From Oppiella nova (taxonomy: Eukaryota > Arthropoda > Arachnida > Sarcoptiformes > Oppiidae): a DNA stretch of 38,002 nt. Positions within the stretch are counted from its first letter, which is position 1. The number at the start of each line of letters is the position of its first letter. This document shows, one piece after another, positions 12,301 through 22,612 of the stretch. The DNA is taken from contig CAJPVJ010000124.1 of assembly GCA_905397405.1 (NCBI GenBank), forward strand, positions 1 to 38,002, given 5' to 3'. Both the position numbers and the translations under genes were made by a program. The notes under the pieces are model-generated. The model saw only the letters and a program-made list of their open reading frames with translations, had not been told where the DNA came from and ran no database searches.

Positions 12301-15105
12301 ACTTTGTAGAAATGTATTTTGTTAACAAAAGTTTGTATTGTTATATTCATAACACAAGATTGTTATATTTTGAGAGAAAACTGTAGAATGTGTATACATT
12401 ATAATAGTTTTTGTGTAATTTTAGTTAGAAAGCCAAATACATAACATTAATAGCGAGTAAATCATTGATCGCATGGCAACCACATAGCACTCCAGTCGGG
12501 GCCTACTGTAAGCTGTTTAGAGAAAATATTGTGCATTTCGGTGCTGTATTGCAGAGTCATATTAATTGGTTTTTTGGGCGAGGAATACACAACAAGCCCT
12601 ACAGAGTAAGCACTGGTAGTAAGCACTGGTAGAACATTGTTATTCATGTGCACTACTCTGTACTCTAAGCACAACTTTTTCACTTTACTGTACTATATCT
12701 AAAACATGTGCAAAAGTATTTGCTTTGCATTCCATCGCATCGTTTTTGACATATATTTGATGATAGACTTAAACAAAGTATTATTTGCAATAATGAACCA
12801 GAAGTGTAATTATGCAGAAATGCCTTTTTTATTCAATCAATATTATATACGATGCCTTTCCCCTTTCCATATCTATATCTTGCTCTCGAGTCACATATTA
12901 TTTTTATTTCCATTGCTTTCATTTGTTTGAAAAAATATGCACTAAAGTGAGGAAGATATGACAGTAATGACTGTCCTATCATATAAAATATGCATAAATT
13001 TAAAGCTCAAGAATGGCACCAAATAATACTTATCACTAATGGTTAATAAAGCAATACTACACTACTATTATACTCCATGTGCTCACAATACTGTATAACT
13101 TATTATATTCTCATACTATAGTCATTCCATTCGTTAAACAATCGATAAGTTTTCAAATCGATATTTCATTGAAAGAGTGATTTTGTTTTTTATCACTTTC
13201 TTTGTTGCGGACTTTAATTGTGATCACATCTGACACTTGAGACAATTGATAATTACTTCTAACGCTAAGCATCAGTGCATTCAATCAAATTCTGTAGTAT
13301 TATTCCTGTCCGCAATTATATGAAACTCAATATGAACAGTTTATGAAAGCCATGAATGCATTCAGTATTACTATTACTCTTAAATATTGCTATTGTTTAA
13401 TATTCCGTCAAATGATTACAAGTGAAGTGCAATCACTAAACAATATGTCTTTAATTGACTGTTAAGTGTTTAAGTTCTCAATGTTTGTATTATTTCATGT
13501 CTGTAACTGTAACGTGAATATTGAGATACTAACAGTTGTAATGATATAAACAGTTTATTATTAGAAAAGTTTATTTTGTTTTTAAGAGATAAACCACTTT
13601 TTCGGATGAAAATTCATTTAACACTGCTTTAATGATTAGTTGTAAATATTTTTAGAAATAGACCCAATATATGAGAAACCCTTAAGTATATCTCATAAAA
13701 CGCATCGTTTACTCCATTTTTCATATAATCTGAGTTTAACAGGCAGTGAGATGAACTGGATATTAATTAAATGCCATTTTCTTATTACTGTATTTCATTT
13801 ATATTATAAAAAGATTTTACCGTACACTACTTTTTAAATTACATAAAAGTTTGATAAAGCTTATTTAAATATTACTGAAATTAACCATTATTAATATTGA
13901 ACAAGTGTGTATTAAGAAAATGTACATCATATGTTTTTGAAAATAATAATCATCATCATTATAGGCATTTTAATACTTCATTGATTTTATTGATGTACTT
14001 ATTCTGACCGTTCAAATTGTCTGAAGATGATGACTAAACGATACAAAAGTTGTACTGAGCAAATTGTTGTAAATTAATATGAAATTAGAAAATAATGAAT
14101 ATAATAAATGTTGTCTCTATTAAACATTGATATAATACAGTATCTACTGTAATGTGTTTCATAGCAACTGTCATAATACAGAATAATCAACAATAATATT
14201 CATAATACAGACAATTGTGTTTACAACAGACTTGTAGTGTTTACTTACCTTTAATAAGCATACACCTTATAAATAACAATTTTAACAAGATCTTGTTTAA
14301 ATAAAGCTAAACACCTTTCTTAAATAACAATTGTTTTTATAATTTAATACATTAATTTCTCGTAATGTCTCTGACAGAATAGCCTATACTTTTAAATATA
14401 GTAATTTCACATAATTTAATATTATTTATCATATTAAGCATGGATTTAGTTGTGCAGTGAATTCTAATTTTGAATTAATGCTAATTATTTGCTTTTAAAT
14501 CCTCAAAGTTTTCTATTCACTTATAACCAAATATAGTCATTACCGTACTTTATAATGCACAAATTTGATCTAAACTTTAAATTTAATAATAAGAATTTTT
14601 TAGTAAAATATGAATAAATATACAGTATTTCATAATTTTTCTAATCGAAATATAGATAATTTAATATAGAGTATGTTAAAGATTCTTTATTAATTAAATT
14701 TTTAGCAACTATTTTATCTTTTGAAATACTTTTAAAGCCTATTAGTGTTGTGTTTAAAATATATGGTCTTTAAATATATTTTATTCATTAGTGGATAATA
14801 CATCCCCATTGAATATGATATAACATAAGCTATTTCTGTATTATTTATTTTCTATTCATTTATCTTTCAATCAATAAATATATTATACATAAGAAGACAT
14901 TCATTGAGTACATTGCTATCAATAACCCTCCCCTCCTTTTTGTTATTACTTTTGTAAATATTTGAGGCAATCTCTCTCTCTCTCTCTCTCTCATATCTGC
15001 TTATATCTAGGGTTAGGCTCAATCCTAAATTTCGTATAAAATGCAAATTTTGGTTCAATATTTTACATTTTGTATTAATATATTTTTTCATTTCTTCAAA
15101 ACGTA

Positions 15106-15144
<39 letters not shown>

Positions 15145-18100
15145 CCTAGTTTGTCACGAATTGATGCGAACACACAATGAGTTAATGCAGTTATGTTTCA
15201 ATTGTGGACACAATATTCAACTCAATTGAATGAGAGCTTCAAAGGCCACAACAAATGAATGAAATCTGAAATGTCGGTCCTATTTGTTAGACCATCTCTT
15301 ATGGTCTCATTTTTCTCGTATTAAATTTCTTTTACTTTTAATAGTAACTACTTTTTCTTATGAGTGTTTGAATTGTGTTTTTGTAATACATTGCCTAAAT
15401 GTTTGACTAGTTATATGAGAATAGATTTTTATATAAAAAGATGAAATTATAGCACTTTTCTCAATAAATTAATGTCTTTGTTGTTATATTTATCTTATTA
15501 TACGAGTCATGAATTATTATTTGAAATGAATTGTTTTTTGAAGGTTTTATTAAATTTGATTTTAATGTAAACTGATTATAAGAATTTGGTGTATCCGTAT
15601 AATATTTCACTGAACTTCAACACAATTGCATTCCGTACGATATATGAAATAAGATTGACACAAATGTTTTCTTTACTTTATGTATCTCTAAGTGAAGAAC
15701 TAAATTGTTTCCATTGCTTCCTCTTATGATTTTTCACTGAATACACTATTAATCAATTGTAGTAATGAATTACATGCAAACACGCCATTCCTACATAAGT
15801 ATAGTGGAGTCCAATCGATCCTAATTTCACTCTCATTTGGATATTTGGATTCATACTTTACTTCAGTTGCAAATATTTTATGATTAAATTTGTTTTATGA
15901 AGCTATTGTTTTAAATCAATAAATGACACCATCAAAACTTTTATTGAATGCACTATTATTTTTAATAATACGATGTTTATAAATATTGACAAAAGTATGA
16001 AACATGTTGTAAACTATATAAAAATATGAAAATCTAATCTTTTTATAATTATATTCTATAGACAGAACTCTCGCAAAATTTGCAAACTTTGTCAGAAAAA
16101 GCCAAAAACGCGACAGAATTCATACAAAGATTAAAAGGATTCACAGAAAAAGCAACTGTAAGTATAATTGTTTGAAAAAAGTTATTTGCTATTATAATAA
16201 GTAGACAATTTGCTAATCTAATTTGAATATTTACAATTAATTTATGAATTATTTAAAAATAATATACGTTTTGAAGAAATGAAAAAATATATTAATACAA
16301 AATGTAAAATATTGAACCAAAATTTGCATTTTATACGAAATTTAGGATTGAGCCTAATGCAAACACGCCATTCCTACATAAGTATAGTGGAGTCCAATCG
16401 ATCCTAATTTCACTCTCATTTGGATATTTGGATTCATACTTTACTTCAGTTGCAAATATTTTATGATTAAATTTGTTTTATGAATCTATTGTTTTAAATC
16501 AATAAATGACACCATCAAAACTTTTATTGAATGCACTATTATTTTTAATAATACGATGTTTATAAATATTGACAAAAGTATTAAACATGTTATAAACTAT
16601 ATAGAAATATGAAAATCTAATCTTTTTATAATTATATTCTATAGACAGAACTCTCGCAAAATCTGCAAACTTTATCAGAAAAAGCCAAAAACGCGACAGA
16701 ATTCATACAAAGATTAAAAGGATTCACAGAAAAAGCAACTGTAAGTATAATTGTTTGAAAAAAGTTATTTACTATTATAATAAGTAGACAATTTGTTAAT
16801 CTAATTTGAATTTTTACAATTAATTTATGAATTATTTAAAAATAATATACGTTTTGAAGAAATGAAAAAATATATTAATACAAAATGTAAAATATTGAAC
16901 CAAAATTTGCATTTTATACGAAATTTAGGATTGAGCCTAACCCTAGATATAAGCAGATATGAAGTAGTGATGTATAAACACATTGTATGGCATAAAATCA
17001 AAGAATGTAGAGAAATGTGATTTGTATACATATATAGGGAAAGTCATGATAAGAAGAACTGCTTATTTCCAATTGGGAATTGGGTTCTACTCTCATATTA
17101 TATGCCATTTTTGCCTCAAGACTAGTGATTGTGTGTTCATTGCATCGCTGATCGCATCCTTTATTCAGTGATAAGAAGCACTCGATTTGAGGAAAGCCTA
17201 CTATTCTTAGTGCTTAATGTTTACGACACAGAATATTCCCCAAATGTTTTCTGAATAATAATATTAATATAAATAAAATTGATTTAATTTGTATAGAATT
17301 CATAAAGTTAACAAATATATTTTCATAATATGAATAGCTTTTGAGAATCGATAATTTTTTATTGCAATAAAGCAATATGAATGAAATTATGTTTTACAGG
17401 AAAATAGTTTAAACTTTGAAACGGAGATCTCTTCTCAATGCGATAATTTGATTGCAACCATAAAGACACGAAAACAGCAATTACTGACTTTTGCGCGAAA
17501 AGAAAAGGACTATAAATTGCGAATATTGAGAGAACAAGTGATGGCCTGTACCTCCAAATTACAGCAAACCACTGGACTCATCCACTTCTGCATTGAGGCC
17601 CTCAAAGATAACGATAACATGAGTTATCTTCAGGTAAAAGCCATTTGCTTTGCAATGAAATGCAATCAAATAAACGTTTTGATGGATTATTTGTTTTATA
17701 GATTGGATCGTCTCTAATAAGTCGTGTGTTGAATGTAGAGATGACATGGCATAAGGACATGAACACAGCTCCCTGGGTATCACCAGAGTTTGATCTGACA
17801 CTCGACTGTCAGCCCGTTCTCATGGCTATTGAACAGTTGAATTTCTCGCAAATGAAACGTAAGCTTCAAATCAACATAATTAGAGTTTCCTTTCAATTAA
17901 AACAGAGTATACAGTAGTTGTCTCCCATTCGTACACGTTTTAGGCATTTCTCTCTCAAACACACTTTTATCCAAATATTTATCTAAACACACGAATATTT
18001 CTCAGATTGTTAATAATTGCACTCAAATCACATTCATTGCACTCCATCATTGTATTGCCGACTTTGACTTTCATTGAATTGATAGATATTATTGATTTTA

Positions 18101-21100
18101 TTTAATAGAATTATGAAGTATAACTGATTTAAAAGGACATTTATATTTTATTCAAAAATAGTCATTTTTGGAGACATTTATTATCTCACATTTTGTTTTA
18201 TTTCCACGTCTATTTCATTGATTTCATGTATTTGTTTAAATCTATTTAATTCAAAATATTATCATTGCTGTAAACATTTGTTCATAGACTGAAAATTTAT
18301 TTTTATTTAATTTGATTTATTAGATAAAAGTAAATTAGTTTAGTTTCAGTGAAACGGTTCACTGCTTTTCGTTAAATCCATTGAATGTTTCATTGAAAAC
18401 AACATCTCATCAATTAGTTGTAAGATTTATAATCCATTTAATTTATTCACTTATGGTTTCACTCAAAATTATATTTAATTTGTTTACTATATGTTAATAT
18501 TTTGTATACACTATAGAGTCTTACAGTGCATACTGTTTGTAAATATAATCAGTATAACAATACATAATATTATATCATTCATTATATCACATAAATTATT
18601 TAGTATGAAACTTAATGATGTAATCCAATAAGTGTTATACTGTATAACTGTATAATGATTCAAATGAAATTATTTTCAATTGATTGTATGATGCAGTAAA
18701 TGGTCTCATCTCTAAATAGTCTTCTTTGGAAGTTCTTTACTCCGGATTTACTCATAGACTCAAGAGTTAGTGCTTAGACTTAAGATGTATTACTTATTCA
18801 CTTCTCTGTCATATTAGTGATAATCCTTTGGTTTTACTTGCGAATAGACGTAAACTTCATGATAGAGAAGACGATTAGTTGTGTCAACCGTTGCCTCAGA
18901 GTTAACTCTATTTGATATTTATTATAAATCTATAACTCTATGCAATTCCAGTGTACAGTATATTAGAGTTACATTGAGTGTCCACTCGAATGTTACTTTA
19001 CTGCACAACACATTACTTTCTTTACTCCATTTGTTTGAACGACAAATAAAGCGAAAAAATAAAACCAGAAGTGTTTCACATTTTCAGTACACAAACAATG
19101 GCTTTACGCTTCCGATAGTGATTCAGATTAATCATTTAATCATATGTTTAGTTATAGATAATAACAGGTTCAAGCAAAATACGCCAAAACTCAAGCAATA
19201 AAATATGCATTTAATCAGAGATATGCAAAGGGGAGGGCATTTCATAACACGATTTTGAATAAAATAATACTAGTAATTAATGTATTGAACTTTTAATATA
19301 AGTTTTCCCCGTTTTTATCATAGTATTGAATAACGAACTTTTTATATGAGATATCTTTTTAATGTTTTTATTTTAGTGAATTTGAAAATTTTGTGGTTTT
19401 ATTCATAAGCAAGACTATGATGATTAATGAATAAATTAAAATTTTAAAAACGGACATACAGTACAGTATTGTATATTATTTAAGAAAAAGGACGACTGAA
19501 CCAAAACACCTTTCATTTAATGAATACCATTCATGGATTTGCGTTCAGACAATAGGGCACGCATTGGGCACAACACAGGCATAACACACATACATATAAT
19601 TAAAGTCCGATCATTAGCGCTACCACTGATGAACAGCAGGTGTTCACAGTTATGCCATACAATCGCTAATGGTTTGAATGATAGTTAATATTAGTATTCG
19701 ACACCATCTTTACTGACCATTACTTTCTAAAGAGAATTAATGATTAAAACTGATTATATAATAATAATCTGGAATTTAGTCAATGTTTCTATTATTTGAG
19801 CGCATTTTCCAATAAAACCATATATCACTGGGAATGAAGTTTTATTTTTTAAACATTAATATAATTAGATCTCAAATATTAATGACTCTGTTTTTAGAAA
19901 TTATATACTATTTATTACATATGAAATATCTTTATTATATTAACAACTTTTCTCCATTACGGACAGCACCGGGACCTCCAATACTAATCCCAGACGAGTG
20001 TTTGTCAGAAAACAACGGCATAACAGTGGCCTGGCAGCCACACCCGTCCAGTTTTGTCGAGGCATTCATCCTCGAACTCGATGACGGAAATAACGGCGCT
20101 TTCAGAGTAAGTCTTGGTTTAGATTTGGGTGAAAGCTATTGAAAACTCGGATTTGTTTTGAATAACTGAAACGATTTAAGGAATAAGTCATTTAGTTGTG
20201 AATCCATTTTTCTATTATCTTTGGCAAAGTGGAAGACTTAATGTCCCGAGAGATTGAACCGATGCTAACATTGATTTTGTTTTTGCATTTAAATAAAAGG
20301 AGAAAAGTGTGGATAAAGTTGTGCACAGAAGAGGCTAATAGAGCCGGCATTAGAGCACAACTGCTGACTACTGTGTTGTACAGTAGGGCTGATGCGAGCC
20401 TTCATTGGCATCAATATGTTTGATATGTTTGAGCACAACATCCATAGAGTGACGCATCCATTGAAAGGCACCAAATAGTGGATGAATATGAGTCACCTCT
20501 GAAAGCAAGCAGTGTTTAGTGATGTCAATACGAATGCCATTCCTCAGTGCTTTTTATTATGTTTAGGCGCCAGTAGTTTACAGCAGTCCTCCTCCAATTC
20601 ACAACTGATACTTCCCGTGTGTTATGAGAGTATGAGTGTGTCTTTCAGTCATTATGATTACAGCCACTGCTAGACTTCGCACCCATTCAGAGCTCGTTCC
20701 CCACAATATGATGAACACAAATGTTTTGAAACTTATTGTGTTTCACATTCATATAGCAGTTTAGATGCGATAAAGCCATATATAGTATATAAGTTTTGCT
20801 GAGTTATTAAAATTAAAATTAGACGAGAAGTGAATATATTTGGCATCCATTACGACACGCCGTTTGTTTGATTTAAAATTCAAATGCGTTGACATTCAGG
20901 AGATAAGACATCCAAGAGATTAGGTTTCGATTGTATTCCTTTGGGACGTATTTCTTTACGCCACACATAACAACCCAATCCAACAGATCTAACAGATCCT
21001 ACTTTTTCCCCATACCATCCATTCTCATAACACAAAACTGCATTAATTCTAATAAAAACTCAACTCTAGTGTAAAAACTTTAAGGAATTGTCAAATGTTT

Positions 21101-22612
21101 TCATTTGTCTGTTTTAATGGCTTTCAGTGAAAGGAATTCTTGTGATTCACTCGATATAAAAACTCCTTAAATATTTATTGTCTTCTTTTGAATATAACTA
21201 AAATAATTAATTGAATATCAAAATAGAGAATATGTTGAGATAAACTATTTATCTAAGAGTTTTATATAAACTGCAAAATAATGTTTGAAATTAATTTAAT
21301 TCAAATAAAATGAATTATTTCCAAAAGTTGTGTTTATAGCTAAACAAGTATTAGTAAGTCATGTTCTAAATATACTGTACAGTACGACAATTCAAGCTAC
21401 TTTGAATAATTTGTGCATTTATTATGCATTATAAAAGCACTTTTCGTTCATTCCTGTGATTAATTCATTCCTTATGATTGACTAACACTTTGCTGGGAAA
21501 GAAATTTTAATGAAATTTGATTAAATCATATAAATATCTTGATTTCAAGAAACAAAAGGAAAAAATATGAGTTTAATTAATTAGAGAAGTCATAAGTTTT
21601 CTAAATATTGACTTTGCTCTTCATTTCATACATTACTTTAAATTATAAATGTTTTTGTCATAATTGAATGCCCACTAAAATAACAAGAGATGTGTTATAT
21701 TTGTTTTAATAGGAAGTATATTGTGGCAAAGAAACCATTTGTACAGTGGATGGCCTGCACTTCAACTCTATATATCGACTTCGAGTAAAGGCTTACAATA
21801 GTAGCGGAGAGGGAGCCTATAGTGATGTGATATCTCTGCAGACTGCAGATGGTAAGCATACATGTATTGGCCTGATCTGTACTCATGCATTCATTGCACC
21901 ATTAGTTGCCTGGTTTGCATTGGATCCACTGTCAGCCCATTCCGATATTACCATCACAAACGAAAACCAGACCCTCACATGTGATAGTTATGAGCATAGA
22001 GTGGTTTTGGCAAATATGGCATTTTCTCGAGGAGTTCACTACTGGGAGATTAATGTCGATAGATATCTGAACAATGCAGACATTGCTTTGGGTATCGCTC
22101 GGGCAGACGTCTCCAAAGACAAAATGCTCGGTATATTCAACCACTATATTGCACATTATATCCTAGCACAGTATCATTGTCCAATCATATTCTCTATACT
22201 TTATACATATAAAATTTATCAACACTTTTCATACAATGAATTTAATGTAAACGAAATGATAATTGCAGGGAAGGACTCACTGGGTTGGAGTATGTATATC
22301 GACAATAAGAGGTCGTGGTTTCTGCACTCCGACAGACACGACCGTAGATGTGATGGTGGTATCGATAAGTGCAGTGTTATCGGAGTACTGCTTAATATGG
22401 AAAGGCATGAGTTGTCGTTTTACGTGAACGATGAGCACCAGTCAGGGATTGCTTTCAAAGAACTCAAAGGCGTCTTTTACCCGGCATTCAGTGTCAACCG
22501 AAACGTAACCATAACCGTCACCACTGGTATTGAGCCGCCCCTCAGTAGCGGATCCAACAGCGCTCTCGAGAGCGAATCCAGTGATGGCGAGATCAAGAAA
22601 CCCACGAAATAA
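3328..22612 (+). CDS. TRIM9: TRIM9-type E3 ubiquitin ligase (RING, two B-boxes, coiled coil, FN3, SPRY)
   Basis: Exons: 3328-4221, 16062-16157 and/or 16645-16740, 17400-17633, 17702-17858, 19967-20106, 21713-21851, 21906-22130, 22269-22612. All phases agree, giving 742 residues with one copy of the duplicated exon or 774 with both. The start MEEELKCPVC is the family start. RING ligands are C7, C10, C22, H24, C27, C30, C149 and C152, with about 118 Ser/Thr/Asn-rich residues inserted between C30 and C149. B-box 1 covers about 187-230. B-box 2 ligands are C253, H256, C265, C268, C273, C276, H282 and H285. The coiled coil covers about 299-410, followed by FN3 (ILELDDGNNGAFR, VDGLHFNS) and SPRY (VAWFALDPLSAHSD, HYWEINVDRY, FSVNRNVT). 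TRIM9 in other animals acts in neuronal branching and netrin/DCC signalling. It ends IKKPTK, TAA 22610-22612. Confidence 0.95.
5825..5844. repeat. Short (AGCTAT)n microsatellite
   Basis: Three tandem AGCTAT units lie in TRIM9 intron 1. The unit is nearly self-complementary (AGCTAT/ATAGCT). Confidence 0.7.
6138..6177. repeat. (CT)n microsatellite
   Basis: A 40-bp pyrimidine tract of CT dinucleotides is interrupted by two CCCT units, in TRIM9 intron 1. Confidence 0.9.
9056..9072. repeat. Short near-perfect palindrome
   Basis: CTGTTTGG-T-CCAAACAG has 8-bp arms around one central base, in TRIM9 intron 1. It lies among several TGGCA/TGCCA words and may be a dimeric factor site or chance. Confidence 0.5.
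12462..12683 (-). other. Unrecognised antisense open frame in TRIM9 intron 1
   Basis: A 73-codon minus-strand frame lies in a less AT-rich island of the large intron. Its C-terminal part (ending SAMWLPCDQ) has a protein-like composition with Trp, Cys and Pro, but I recognise no family. No clear splice partners, promoter or poly(A) signal were seen. A perfect 13-bp tandem duplication (12605-12617, 12618-12630) falls inside it. It could be chance, a remnant of an old insertion, or an exon of a nested gene. Confidence 0.15.
12605..12630. repeat. Perfect 13-bp tandem duplication
   Basis: The unit AGTAAGCACTGGT occurs twice head-to-tail with no mismatch, inside the antisense open frame at 12462-12683. 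Confidence 0.85.
14971..14991. repeat. (CT)n microsatellite, left of the inverted copy
   Basis: A pure 21-bp CT array abuts the left edge of the 118-bp inverted segment. A second CT array abuts its right edge. Confidence 0.9.
14991..15108 (-). repeat. 118-bp inverted copy of the TRIM9 intron segment at 16845-16962
   Basis: The reverse complement of 14991-15108 equals 16845-16962 at every base I compared, and coordinates pair at a constant sum of 31953 with no gap. Homology stops at both ends exactly where CT arrays begin. The first 96 bp of the right arm are also present at 16262-16357 in the upstream tandem copy, so this arm is complementary to two downstream sites. Confidence 0.95.
15108..15141. 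repeat. (CT)n microsatellite, right of the inverted copy
   Basis: A pure CT array of about 34 bp follows the inverted segment. Like the array to the left, it is followed by the trinucleotide CAT, as if one CT array had been split or copied when the 118-bp piece entered it. Confidence 0.9.
15775..16357 (+). repeat. Tandem duplication in TRIM9, copy 1
   Basis: This 583-bp unit matches 16358-16940 at a constant offset of 583 with no indel and about nine substitutions. It holds roughly 287 bp of intron, acceptor, the 96-nt exon, donor and 200 bp of the following intron. The junction of the units falls on a single shared A. Confidence 0.95.
16062..16157 (+). CDS. TRIM9: TRIM9 coiled-coil exon, copy 1
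   Basis: This 96-nt, phase 0-0 exon encodes 32 residues beginning TELSQNLQTLSEKAKNATEF, which matches the TRIM9 coiled-coil start straight after the second B-box. It has a normal acceptor (TTCTATAG) and donor (GTAAGT). It differs from copy 2 at two positions, both silent. Skipping it, using it, or using both copies keeps the frame open. Confidence 0.9.
16358..16940 (+). repeat. Tandem duplication in TRIM9, copy 2
   Basis: This is the second 583-bp unit. Its right-hand edge continues into the CCCTAGATATAAGCAG sequence that the upstream inverted arm also contains. The inverted arm was therefore copied from this edge or its single-copy ancestor, not from copy 1. Confidence 0.95.
16645..16740 (+). 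CDS. TRIM9: TRIM9 coiled-coil exon, copy 2 (identical peptide)
   Basis: This has the same 32-residue product as 16062-16157, with intact acceptor (TTCTATAG) and donor (GTAAGT). The two differences are TTG to CTG and TTG to TTA, both Leu. Including both copies would lengthen the coiled coil by 32 residues. That is not a whole number of heptads and would shift the register, so either/or use is the more natural expectation if both copies are real. Confidence 0.88.
17859..19966 (+). other. TRIM9 intron between coiled-coil/COS region and FN3
   Basis: This 2.1 kb phase-1 intron runs from GTAAGC to GGACAG. It is AT-rich. The longest frame inside (18881-19201, 106 codons) has no recognisable domain and ordinary intron composition, so I treat it as chance. 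No repeat or RNA gene was seen. Confidence 0.8.
20107..21712 (+). other. TRIM9 intron inside the FN3 domain
   Basis: This 1.6 kb phase-0 intron runs from GTAAGT to TTTAATAG. A less AT-rich stretch at about 20225-20560 stands out from the rest but carries no recognisable coding motif. Confidence 0.8.
21852..21905 (+). other. 54-bp stop-free intron between the TRIM9 FN3 and SPRY exons
   Basis: GTAAGC to ATTAG, phase 1, length 3n, with no in-frame stop. Removing it restores the conserved V-A-W-F-A-L-D-P start of the SPRY region. Retention would add 18 residues without breaking the frame. Confidence 0.85.
22131..22268 (+). other. 138-bp stop-free intron inside the TRIM9 SPRY domain
   Basis: GTATAT to TTGCAG, phase 1, 46 codons with no stop. 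Splicing joins KDKMLG to KDSLGWSMY, as in TRIM9 of other animals (MLGKDD-WAMYVDN). The retained peptide is rich in Ile, Tyr and His and looks like translated intron, not domain sequence. Confidence 0.85.

Larger units (their letters stand above)
4222..16061 (+). other. TRIM9 intron 1, 11.8 kb
   Basis: GTAAGT at 4222 pairs with the acceptor ending 16061 (phase 0). This is by far the longest intron in the window, while most others are 53-200 bp. Much is low-complexity AT-rich DNA (for example 4970-5520, 8690-9000, 9200-9800, 10530-11300, 14270-14870). Less AT-rich islands occur near 6420-6680, 9810-10130 and 12450-12690 and may hold enhancers, alternative first exons or old insertions. I recognise no nested protein gene, tRNA or transposon. 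The many open frames of 60-100 codons here have no recognisable domains. If the exon were not spliced, the RING/B-box reading would end six codons into the intron. Confidence 0.85.

Noticed and set aside
14971-15141. CT arrays with a spacer read as a CRISPR-like or transposon structure
   Set aside because: Simple dinucleotide repeats around a single inverted intron piece. There are no terminal repeats or repeated spacers.
18881-19201. 106-codon plus-strand open frame
   Set aside because: Intronic, with no recognisable motif and hydrophobic AT-driven composition. The TRIM9 exons on either side join in phase without it.
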